Shown here: in pieces, positions 26,027-33,938 of the stretch
How positions within the stretch are numbered: position 1 is the stretch's first letter
Layout: every line of letters begins with the position of its first letter
Program-made: the position numbers and the translations under genes
Assembly (NCBI GenBank): GCA_030694465.1
Contig: JAUXYJ010000097.1
Span: 62,001-126,000 of the forward strand
Direction of reading: 5' to 3'
Source: Deltaproteobacteria bacterium
GTDB taxonomy: Bacteria > Myxococcota_A > Polyangia > Polyangiales > Ga0077539
Length of the DNA stretch: 64,000 nucleotides
The notes under the pieces: model-generated
Database searches by the model: none
Told to the model about the DNA's origin: nothing
What the model saw: the letters and a program-made list of their open reading frames with translations, nothing else

Positions 26027-26517
26027 CGAATCGCGGGCATGTCCACCGAGAGCTCAAAGCGAATCACGAGTGATTCTGTGTGGCTCGGCGGAGGATGAAT
26101 CGCGGTCACCGCGGTCGTGATACACGCCCTGAGCGCCGGGTTGCGCGCCACGGGGGTTCCGGAGAGCTCTTGAACACGCAAGGTGCTCCCCTGGCCTTCG
26201 AGGGCGACATGCACGACCCCACGCGGGCGCGACTCACCGATGCACGCCACAAGCTGCGGCCACGCGTCACGCGCGATGCTGTGAAGCGCCGCACGAAAAG
26301 AAAGCCCCTCGGTCACGTGAAGTCCCGAGAGCTGCAACGCAACACGCGGCGCGGGAGGGCTCGGGGGACGCGCTCGTTCGCTCGCGGTCTCGCTGCGTGT
26401 TCGCAACGCTTGCAGCCGCGACCTGGGTGCAATGGCAGAGGCGCTTTGTGCCGTCAGGATCACAACGATCGCGGCGAGCGAGGACCAGCGCGCTTGGGCA
26501 ACGTGAGAACTCAGCAT
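26023..26517 (-). CDS. exported protein with AgmX/PglI-like C-terminal domain
   Basis: 164 residues with a signal peptide ending AQSASA/IA and an Arg/Pro-rich linker. The C-terminal ~95 residues show the pattern of the small TonB-like domain often found at the end of myxobacterial AgmX/PglI proteins: a Cys (LVACIGESRPRGVVHVALE), the G-S-T-L-R-V hairpin, a second Cys in LRACITTAV, and PPPSH. Such domains are thought to act in envelope or motility complexes. The name is from pattern memory, not a search. It shares four bases with the PAP2 stop. Confidence 0.5.
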   Translation of the reverse strand: MLSSHVAQARWSSLAAIVVILTAQSASAIAPRSRLQALRTRSETASERARPPSPPAPRVALQLSGLHVTEGLSFRAALHSIARDAWPQLVACIGESRPRGVVHVALEGQGSTLRVQELSGTPVARNPALRACITTAVTAIHPPPSHTESLVIRFELSVDMPAIR

Positions 26518-26556
26518 GAGCTTTCGTTACCATTGCCTACACTGTAGGCCGAAATT

Positions 26557-27564
26557 TTATGCAGACGCGCGCCGCAGCCGATCCCGTGCGGCATCCCAGT
26601 GTTCTCCCTCAGGGATCGCCTCGCACACGATGCTCTTGCAGCCCTTGCGATCAAGCGCATGCAGCGTCTCGTAGAGCGCACGGGCGTACGACTCGGCGTC
26701 GTCAGCGAGGGTGTACAAGAACACGTCTGCGGGCGCGGCGAGCCACGGTCCCACTGTGACCACGCCGACAGGACGCAGGGCGCTCGCGAGGGCCTGCGAG
26801 AGGCCCTGGCGAGTCACCACGGACAGCGCAGCGCGTGGCGCATAGTGCTTGCTGTCGAGTCCGGGCGAGGGTCGCGAGATGCCCTGTGGGATCTCAAGGG
26901 CGCGGTGGCTCTTGACGTCTCGAACGATCGCGCTCAGGACCTGAAGCGTGATGCGCCCGGGACGCAAAATCACGGGTGGATCTTGCGTAAGATCAAGCAC
27001 TGTGGACTCGAGCCCGACGTCACAGCTCCCGCCATCGAGCAGCACATCAATGCGGCCATCGAGCCCCTCACGGACGTGCGCCGCGCGGGTCGGCGAGAGC
27101 TGACTCGATCGGTTGGCGCTTGGCGCTGCGACGGGCACGCCGGCTGCGCGCAAGAGCGCGGTCGCGACAGGGTGAGCTGGGACGCGGAGGGCGAGGGCGT
27201 CGAGCCCAGCGCTCACGATGGCGGGGATGTGTGCAGGGCGAGGCACGACGAGCGTGAGCGGTCCGGGCCAAAACGCCTCTGCGAGCTGGTCATGCAAGGG
27301 CCCCCAGGCTTCGCCCACGAGCGCTCGTGCGGCGGCTACGTCGGGCACGTGGGTGATCAACGGGTTGTGCGCGGGCCTGCCTTTTGCCTGATAGATCTTC
27401 GCGACGCTCTCTTCGCGGTCTGCGCGCGCGCCCAGGCCGTACACCGTCTCGGTCGGAAACGCGACGAGCCCACCGTCGGCGAGCATGCGAGCCGCTTGGG
27501 CGATCACGTCGGGATCGGGAAACACAGGGTCCACGGTGAGATAGCGCGTCGTGAGCAAGTTCAT
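26557..27564 (-). CDS. threonylcarbamoyl-AMP synthase (Sua5 type)
   Basis: 335 residues from ATG 27564 (MNLLTTRYLTVDP); an ATG nine codons upstream is possible. The N-terminal YrdC domain (~10-200) has TETVYGLGA, the KGRPAHNPL substrate loop (KxR) and SANRSSQ (SxN). A C-terminal Sua5 domain (~225-335) follows. The two-domain length separates Sua5 from the shorter TsaC. It makes L-threonylcarbamoyladenylate for t6A at position 37 of ANN-decoding tRNAs, in the cytoplasm. It is a single gene, divergent from the PNGase F-like gene across about 70 bases. Confidence 0.92.
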   Translation of the reverse strand: MNLLTTRYLTVDPVFPDPDVIAQAARMLADGGLVAFPTETVYGLGARADREESVAKIYQAKGRPAHNPLITHVPDVAAARALVGEAWGPLHDQLAEAFWPGPLTLVVPRPAHIPAIVSAGLDALALRVPAHPVATALLRAAGVPVAAPSANRSSQLSPTRAAHVREGLDGRIDVLLDGGSCDVGLESTVLDLTQDPPVILRPGRITLQVLSAIVRDVKSHRALEIPQGISRPSPGLDSKHYAPRAALSVVTRQGLSQALASALRPVGVVTVGPWLAAPADVFLYTLADDAESYARALYETLHALDRKGCKSIVCEAIPEGEHWDAARDRLRRASA

Positions 27565-27633
27565 GGCGAGGGAATCGGGTCCTTGGGGCAAGACAATGGG
27601 TCCAACAGGTAGCTCAGCTCTTTACCGCGCCGT

Positions 27634-29451
27634 ATGCAATCGGTCATGGTCAAGCGCATGCAACGAACGATGGTGTTGGCCGCGATCGCGGCGCTCAGCG
27701 CGGGGTGTCCAAGTCCGAGCGTGCCCTCGGATGCCTCGGTGACGGATGGCTCGGTCGACGTCGTGGACGACATGTGCGGCGAGCGCTGCGCTACGCCCTC
27801 GCGCCTAGCGCCGGGCCCCTATGGGACGAGACCACACGATTTGGCCGGCGATTTTACAGTCGAAACCACCGAGGGTCCCTGGCGATTGTCCGACCACTTT
27901 GACGGCACCGACCACTACGTCTTCTTGGTCTATACCCCCGGAACGATCCGTTTTGGCGACGGCACCGACTACTCCCAGGGCCTCTTTGATGGGCCCCTCG
28001 ACGAGCTCTTGCGGCGCTCTCCGCGCAACGTCCACTACTTCTTTTTGTGGAACCGCAACGAGCAGGGGTTTCAAGACTTCGCCGCCACGCTCCCCGGCCA
28101 GCTCGCGTTGCTCAGCGCAGAAGACCAGGCGCACTGGCGCACACGACTCCACGCGGTCACGCGCCAGGCGAGCATGATCCAGGGCTGGGTCGGCGACGTC
28201 GTGCGGGCTCGCTTGGCCTCGCGGGACATGGTCAGGCGCTACGAGGCTTATCAGTGGGCCGTCGATCGCACACAACACGTGCGCGAGGTCGGACAGCTCG
28301 GGACACTGACGCGGTCAGGGCTCGCGCCCGACCTCACGTTCTTGGCCAACGAGCCCAGGTACTACGAGTTCGAGTTTGCGCGCGAGCAGCGTTTGAGCAC
28401 GCAAAACGCGACCGTGCTCCCGGTGTTTACCAACCAGCGCGTCGATGACTGGGAGGGGCCTCGCAACTGGCGCGACGCGGTCGCGTACGGCACCGTCGAT
28501 GTGCCCGACGTCTCGCGTTTTGACACCCTCGAGGTCGACCTCTCGATGCAGTGCATCAACGGCCGAGACGGCGACTGCGGTGCCTGGGACTACATCTCGG
28601 ACCTGCGCCTCTGCGAAGAGCCCACGAGCGCCCCGGACGCCGGCGCAGACGCCAACACAGGCACGGACGGCTCAAGTGACGCGCTCGAAGTGACGGACGC
28701 GAGTGACGCGAGCGACGTTGCGACCGACGCGCCCGAGACCTTTCGACCCCGCCGCGCGGGCTGTGATCGCGAGATCGCCCGATGGATCACGACGTACTGG
28801 CGCGAGGGCCGCTGGGTGACCGATATCAGCCAGCTCTTGCCGCTGTTTGCCACCCCAGGGCGCCGAACCTTGCGCTGGTACAGCAAGCACCAGTTCGACC
28901 CCCGCGAGGTCCCGTACATCGTGTCTCTCTCGCTGCGGTTGTCAAACCGCAACCGAGGCATGCGGCCCGTTGCTGTGCAAAATCTCTGGTCCGGCGAGAG
29001 TGATCGCTTCGACAGCGCTTACGACAGCCGCCACCCCGCGCGACAGTTCACTGTGCCCGCGGGGACCCGCCGCGTCGAGGTCTACTCGCTCATCACTGGG
29101 CACGGCGCGGACACCTCGCAGTGCGCAGAGTTCTGCAATCACACCCATCACTTTGCGCTCAACGGAGGCCCTGCGCAGAGTGTGGCGTTTCCCGAGGCGC
29201 AGAGCCCCATGGGGTGCGCCGATCGCGTGGGCGAGGGGGTCGTGCCCAACCAACACGGCACTTGGTACTTTGGCCGCGGAGGATGGTGCCCCGGCGAAGA
29301 CGTGCGGCCCCACGTCTTGGATCTCACGCCCGGCCTGCGACCCGGAAGCAACGAGCTCACCTACCGCGCCCTGGTCGGAACTCAAGCGATGGTCGCGGGT
29401 CGTAACTACGGCAACATCGACCACGCAACCTACCTGATCTACTGGCGCTGA
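27634..29451 (+). CDS. PNGase F-like lipoprotein
   Basis: 605 residues. The lipobox is LSAGC (Cys25), followed by an Asp/Ser-rich linker. Residues ~65-250 look like a redoxin-type domain (GDFTVETTEGPWRLSDHF). Residues ~265-435 and ~440-600 match the two jelly-roll halves of peptide-N-glycosidase F: CGAWDYISD (Asp319, equivalent to the catalytic Asp of PNGase F), EIARWITTYW, then GHGADTSQCAEF (Glu499), HTHHFALNGG and GTWYFGRGGWCPG. An insertion of about 45 residues rich in Asp, Ala and Thr splits the first half. PNGase F cleaves N-glycans from Asn; whether this protein does is unknown. It is expected at the cell surface. Confidence 0.7.
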   Translation: MQSVMVKRMQRTMVLAAIAALSAGCPSPSVPSDASVTDGSVDVVDDMCGERCATPSRLAPGPYGTRPHDLAGDFTVETTEGPWRLSDHFDGTDHYVFLVYTPGTIRFGDGTDYSQGLFDGPLDELLRRSPRNVHYFFLWNRNEQGFQDFAATLPGQLALLSAEDQAHWRTRLHAVTRQASMIQGWVGDVVRARLASRDMVRRYEAYQWAVDRTQHVREVGQLGTLTRSGLAPDLTFLANEPRYYEFEFAREQRLSTQNATVLPVFTNQRVDDWEGPRNWRDAVAYGTVDVPDVSRFDTLEVDLSMQCINGRDGDCGAWDYISDLRLCEEPTSAPDAGADANTGTDGSSDALEVTDASDASDVATDAPETFRPRRAGCDREIARWITTYWREGRWVTDISQLLPLFATPGRRTLRWYSKHQFDPREVPYIVSLSLRLSNRNRGMRPVAVQNLWSGESDRFDSAYDSRHPARQFTVPAGTRRVEVYSLITGHGADTSQCAEFCNHTHHFALNGGPAQSVAFPEAQSPMGCADRVGEGVVPNQHGTWYFGRGGWCPGEDVRPHVLDLTPGLRPGSNELTYRALVGTQAMVAGRNYGNIDHATYLIYWR

Positions 29452-29494
29452 CCGATCGGTCAGTAAGCAGAAATTCGCTGCAAAATTAGCAGCG
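29448..29494. terminator. paired inverted repeats between convergent genes, possible bidirectional terminator
   Basis: A perfect 16-base palindrome, CTGACCGATCGGTCAG, at 29448-29463 overlaps the stop of the PNGase F-like gene. A second inverted repeat follows at 29476-29494: CGCTGC, a 7-base AT-rich loop, GCAGCG, overlapping the stop of the convergent phosphatase gene. Together they fill the 34-base gap. There is no T-run, so this is not a classical intrinsic terminator. A role in ending both transcripts is inference. Confidence 0.4.
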
Positions 29495-30871
29495 GATCAC
29501 GTCGTCGTAGATCGCTCTCCCGCCGTCATCGAGGTAGACCGCACGGAGCGTTCCGCCGTCGAGGTGTGGGTCGCACGTGATGCGCGCGGTGCTAAAGCTC
29601 GTCGTCACAAAGTCCCACTGCGGGCCCACCAAGGCCTGCGTCGCGGGGTTCATAAACGAGCCCGCGGCGCCCACCAGCAGCTCTCGCAGATGCGCGTAGG
29701 GCCCGCTACGCTCGACCCGCGCGCTCACCCCGACGTGATAATCGCCCGAGAGAAAGAGCACGCCGGGCACATCGCGGATCGCGTCGAGCAGCACCTCGCG
29801 CTGCGCCGAGTAGCCCAGCCACCCGTCGCTCTGCGCGAGCCTAAAGAGCCCCTCAAAGCGCGCGATAGGCACCGGATTGACGATGATCTTAAACCGCGCG
29901 CGAGATCCGCGGACCCCCTCGATGAGCCACTGCAGCTGCGCGCGCGAGATGTACTCGGGGGTGGCGATCCCGCGCCGTCGACGCTCTCCTCGGGTGTCTA
30001 AGACAAAGAGCTCGAGCGTGCGTCCCCACGCAAACGACCGCCATAATCGCTCGCGAATGGGCTCGCGCCCGTCTCCGTCGCGCCCGATCGCGTTGTGCTC
30101 AAGCATCACCCTGCGTGCCTCCGCGATGCGCTGCGGATGCGTGGTCTCGGGCGTCCAGTTGTTGCCGACCTCGTGATCGTCCCATGTCGAATATCCAGCC
30201 GCGCATGCGTGCAGCGCGCGCAGACCATCGGTGCTCCAGTGATCGAGGTAGCGCTCGCGAAGAGCCTCAAGACCGTGCGCACCGTCGCAGTACGCGTGGT
30301 CCCCGGCGTGCACCCAAAAGTCCACAGGGCCGCTGTGCGCTGCATGAACCAGGGACGCAAACGGACCAAAACGCACGTTGCTGCACGAGGTCGCGACAAA
30401 GCTCACCGTGGGGCTCTCGTGCGCTTCGGGCGCGGTCGCAAACCAGCCGATCGCGCTGTGCCGTCCGTCCGAGGTCGCAAACGAGTACGCGTGGCGCCTC
30501 GCCGGTCGCAGCGCCTCGACCTTGGCGTACACAAAGCCCTCGGCCGTGGTCTCGCACTGGATCTTGCGCACGCCCTGTACCGTGTCACTCGACCCAAGCT
30601 CACGAACGCACAGCGCGAGCCCACGCGAAAGTACCCCCGGCTCGGCAAAGCAGCGCGTGCCAATGACCACGCTGTTGTGCGTTGGGTCGCCGCTCCAGAC
30701 GCCCGCCGCGAACGTCGCTTGATCACGCGAGATGCGCCCCGCGGCGGGTGTCCCTCCGGTCTCGGGGAGCCACAGCCTCCCGGCGAGCGCTGGACGAAAA
30801 CAGCCGCCGAGAGAGGTCATCAGCGAGGGCGCGAGGCCTAGCAGTGCGCGACGCGATAACGCTGGGCTCAT
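29486..30871 (-). CDS. PhoD-like metallophosphatase, Tat-exported lipoprotein
   Basis: 461 residues. The N-terminus has a twin-arginine motif (SRRALLG) and a lipobox (SLGGC, Cys24). A PhoD N-terminal beta domain (FAAGVWSGDPTHNSVVIGTR) precedes the metallophosphatase core, with GDHAYCDG, STWDDHEVGNNW, FVLDTRGERRR and LSGDYHVG. These hold the Asp, His and Asn metal ligands. PhoD enzymes are calcium/iron phosphodiesterases and phosphatases that release phosphate outside the cytoplasm and are typical Tat substrates. It is divergent from the pseudogene region, so it has its own promoter. No Pho box was recognised. Confidence 0.88.
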   Translation of the reverse strand: MSPALSRRALLGLAPSLMTSLGGCFRPALAGRLWLPETGGTPAAGRISRDQATFAAGVWSGDPTHNSVVIGTRCFAEPGVLSRGLALCVRELGSSDTVQGVRKIQCETTAEGFVYAKVEALRPARRHAYSFATSDGRHSAIGWFATAPEAHESPTVSFVATSCSNVRFGPFASLVHAAHSGPVDFWVHAGDHAYCDGAHGLEALRERYLDHWSTDGLRALHACAAGYSTWDDHEVGNNWTPETTHPQRIAEARRVMLEHNAIGRDGDGREPIRERLWRSFAWGRTLELFVLDTRGERRRRGIATPEYISRAQLQWLIEGVRGSRARFKIIVNPVPIARFEGLFRLAQSDGWLGYSAQREVLLDAIRDVPGVLFLSGDYHVGVSARVERSGPYAHLRELLVGAAGSFMNPATQALVGPQWDFVTTSFSTARITCDPHLDGGTLRAVYLDDGGRAIYDDVIRC

Positions 30872-30913
30872 CGCGCGAGAGACTAGCTGCGCGCGCTCGC
30901 CAACGCACGCACG

Positions 30914-32537
30914 GTGACGTCCGTCATGGCGTCCCTGATCCTGCGGCCTTCAGCGAAGAACGGCGCCTGCAAGTGGGCTGCCCGCCTGCCGTGCAGAGTC
31001 GCAACGGCGCTGTCTCTTTGCTCACCCAATGGCCTCGTGCTTGTCGCGGGCGAAGATGGCTCTGCGGCTGTGTTCACCCACACCGATGGCGCGCTTGTTG
31101 TGCACAAGTCCCTCCATGCAGGTTGCATCCGAGGTGCTGTCTGGGTGGCTGAGTCACGTGTCCTCACCGCCGCAACCGATCGCCGCATTTTACTCAGCGA
31201 TGCCTCGCTCAACGCGCTACGCGAGGTCGCGCTTGCGAGCGAACCAGTATCGCTTGTCGCCTGCGAAAATGCAGACGAAGCGATGCTCTCTCTCTCGCCG
31301 ATGGCTCCGTCGTTCGGGTGTGCTGCGACACGCTCGCGTGTGTGCAGATCATCGCGCCCAACGATCGCGGACCGAGCACGCTCGCGGCGGTCTCGGGCAC
31401 GCGCTGGGTGCGCCTCGTCGGCGCAGAGGTGACCGTGATGGACCGCGAAGGCGTCGCCGTGAGTACGCATAATGCCGAGCGATTTTGCAGAGATCAGTAC
31501 CACGCTACGACCCTGCGACCCCAGAGCGTGGGCGGGCGCGTGCTGTGATTGCTCGCAGGCGAGGCGGTGTGTCTCTACGCGACACTTCAGACGCTCTGCC
31601 TGGACACTGACAGCGGCGAGCTCTCTGAGCTCAAGCAACCGCTGTGCTCGACGCGCCCGCACCGCGCAGTGGTGGTCTGCGGAGTCCGGCGATCATCGAC
31701 GTAGACCACAGCCAATCGATCGTGCTTGATGGCAGTCTGCGTGGAGATTCTCTGTACAAATGGGCGAGTCTCGGGACCAACAACGGCGGCGCGCTGCTCG
31801 CGTGTACCCTCACCGGCGACGTCGCCGTGTTGGACCTGAGCGCGCAAAGTGCTTCATCGCTGGCGCGCACACGAAGGTCACCTGCTCGCGGTGGCGAGCG
31901 ACTGCTCACAGTGGGCTACGACGGCAGGGGCTGTGCCCGCGATGTGTACACCGCCGCGCTGCTCATGGACAGCGAAGGCCCGGACGCGCACGTCTTGTGT
32001 GCGGTCTTTGAGTCGCGCGACGTTGTGCTCGTCTGGGGCGCCCGCGAGGGAGAGCGCGTTCTTCACCGATACGACGTCCGCGACGGGACCGCACGTGAGG
32101 TCAAGATCGAGAGTTTACGTGTCATTTCGCAGGCGATGGCGATGGCGACCCACTGCAGTACGCAGCCCGTCGCGACCCGCCCAATCCACTCAATCTCTCG
32201 CCCGACGGGGCGTGGGCGATGCTGCGCTTTCATGACGTCGCCGAGCTCGTGGATCTCCGCCGAGGCATTCGACGGCGACTCGACAACGCACCGTGGGGCG
32301 GCCGCAGGGTCCTCTGGTTGGACGCCTCTCGCGTGGTCCTCGCTCGGAGAGATGTTCGGGTCTTGGCCCTCGAGAGCGACGAGAGCGGGCGAAGTGAGCG
32401 TCCTGGACCCCTCGGACGGCGTAGCCCCAGCGCGCAATTCAGTGGGCGAACACGTGACCGAGCTGCACTCTTACGAGCCCGATCGCGTCGCGGTGATTGA
32501 CACGCGCGGGAGACTCTCGGTGTTGCAACTTGTGTGA
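30914..32537 (+). pseudogene. decayed WD40/beta-propeller gene (several frameshifts and a stop)
   Basis: About 1.6 kb with recognisable propeller text that jumps between frames. Segment 1 (from GTG 30914 or ATG 30926) reads LVLVAGEDGSAAVFTHTDGA. It breaks at an 11-base CT tract (31286-31296). Segment 2 continues in another frame with LADGSVVRVCCDTLACVQ and runs into an in-frame TGA at 31546, after which the same frame still reads plausible protein (GEAVCLYATLQTLCLDTD). Further pieces are GALLACTLTGDVAVLDLSAQ, then VLHRWRAHEGHLLAVASD in a shifted frame, then LNLSPDGAWAMLRFHDVAEL, and finally RVAVIDTRGRLSVLQLV up to 32537. At least four frameshifts are needed. All neighbours are intact, so base-calling error is an unlikely cause. 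No start-to-stop product is possible. Confidence 0.8.
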
Positions 32538-32549
32538 CGAATCACTGGG

Positions 32550-33383
32550 TCAATCGCCGCCCCAGCCAAAGGTGCTCACCACCCGCTGAGTCTTGCGGAC
32601 TGCGTCGCCGATGCGCTCGATTTCGGTCACCTCTGCGGGGACCAAGGGGCCAAGCGCGACGCGGCGCGCGTTGTGCTCAAGCTCGCTGTAGTGGCTCGGC
32701 GCGCACAGAACCGTGCGCACGTTGGGATGGTTGAGCACGTACCGATAGCAGTCGCCTGGGTCCATCGCGTGATCAAACCCATCGGGTTTTTGCAGCAGCG
32801 AACCCCAGCGCGTCGAGGTGTACGCCACCACCGGTGGGCACGAGGCGCCGAGGGGCTCAAACACCTCTGGGACGATCCCGCGGTGCGCCGCGTTGTAGCG
32901 AAGCATCAGCGCGTCCAGCGCAAATTCTCGGGTAAGGCTCGTCGTGAGCTGCCGATCGTGGATCGACATGCCGAGCAGCTTGACGGCTCCGCGCTCTTTG
33001 AGCTTCTGCATCTTCTTGTACACGCCCGCGCTCAGGTGCCAGCGCGCGCGGACCCACATCATCTGCCAGACATCGATCGAGTCCACACCGAATCTCTTGC
33101 GGTCTTCGTCGCACGAACTCTCGACCCGCGCGGCGATCGGCACGGTGATCCCCGAGGCGATCACGAGCGCGTCACGGTGCCCGGCCTTGATGAGATTGCG
33201 TAGGGCAATCACAGTGTTTTCTCCACGCAAGGTCATGAAGAAATAGTTAACCCCGAGCTCATAAAACGCGCGCTCCACCTCGCTTGCGCTCAGCCCATTG
33301 GCGCTCGAGAGGGCGATGGGTGCGACATAGAGCCCTGTCGCTCCAAACGCGTTGCGGGACATCACGGGTGCTGGGTCGGCCAT
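32550..33383 (-). CDS. aldo/keto-reductase-fold protein lacking the catalytic tetrad
   Basis: 277 residues from ATG 33383 (MADPAPVMSRNAFGATG). It follows the AKR pattern strand by strand, but all four catalytic residues differ. GxNFFDTA reads GVNYFFMT (Asp lost); the following Tyr position lies in LRGEN (Tyr lost); VIATK reads VIASG (Lys lost); YQLH reads WQMM (His lost). The downstream elements (KERGAVKLLGMSIHD and the C-terminal FGWGGD) remain, so the barrel is probably folded. It may bind a ligand or have another activity. The next upstream gene on the same strand is 53 bases away and may be in the same transcript. Confidence 0.7.
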   Translation of the reverse strand: MADPAPVMSRNAFGATGLYVAPIALSSANGLSASEVERAFYELGVNYFFMTLRGENTVIALRNLIKAGHRDALVIASGITVPIAARVESSCDEDRKRFGVDSIDVWQMMWVRARWHLSAGVYKKMQKLKERGAVKLLGMSIHDRQLTTSLTREFALDALMLRYNAAHRGIVPEVFEPLGASCPPVVAYTSTRWGSLLQKPDGFDHAMDPGDCYRYVLNHPNVRTVLCAPSHYSELEHNARRVALGPLVPAEVTEIERIGDAVRKTQRVVSTFGWGGD

Positions 33384-33436
33384 GGGCGAAAGCGTACTCG
33401 CAATGGCAGGCCGTGAAGTCCTCAGGGGCTCACCAA

Positions 33437-33853
33437 TCAGCGCGTGCTGTCGGGATAAAGCACGTCGCCCATGGTGCGTGTCAGCCAAGTGTAGAGCTCT
33501 TCGCCGCTGTCTTTCTCGATCCAGCAGTCGTCCGACTCGCGGTGCAAAAAGCGAAACGGGCCCTCGTCTTTGCCGTTGCGCTCCCATCGCGTGACCAGGG
33601 CGCCGATGCTCCGCTGCCACTCAAAGGTGATCATCCCCGGCCGGTCTTTGCGCAGCACTTTGAGCCGCGCGCCGCCATCACGCTGCACCACCAACCCAGG
33701 AGGGGCCTCGTCACCGGTGAGGTCTTGCGCCAGGTCGACCATGGCCTCGACCCCGCGCCGGTGCAATCGGATCTCGCCGTCGTCTTCTAAGACATCGCGT
33801 ACCTTGGCCGACAAGCTCGCCAACAACGCTTTTCCCTGCTCGCGTCCACTCAT
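33437..33853 (-). CDS. hypothetical protein, 138 residues
   Basis: Starts MSGREQGKALLASLS at 33853. It is a soluble protein with a helical first half and a beta-rich centre (GLVVQRDGGARLKVLRKD, MITFEWQRSIGALVTRWERN), ending in a helix with TWLTRTMG. I do not recognise a family. Codon use and the absence of a competing gene on the other strand support it as real. It is divergent from the E1 dehydrogenase gene across 85 bases and precedes the AKR-like gene on its strand. Confidence 0.6.
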   Translation of the reverse strand: MSGREQGKALLASLSAKVRDVLEDDGEIRLHRRGVEAMVDLAQDLTGDEAPPGLVVQRDGGARLKVLRKDRPGMITFEWQRSIGALVTRWERNGKDEGPFRFLHRESDDCWIEKDSGEELYTWLTRTMGDVLYPDSTR

Positions 33854-33938
33854 TGTGCTCACTCCTGGAGGGTTCGAACTTGCAGTGCAAACACTGCTTC
33901 CGCTTCGAAGCGCGAAGAGTACCATTCGCGCAATTTTT

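Noticed and set aside
26599..27612. 337-codon plus-strand frame opposite the Sua5 gene
   Set aside because: Antisense shadow; Sua5 motifs on the minus strand are intact.
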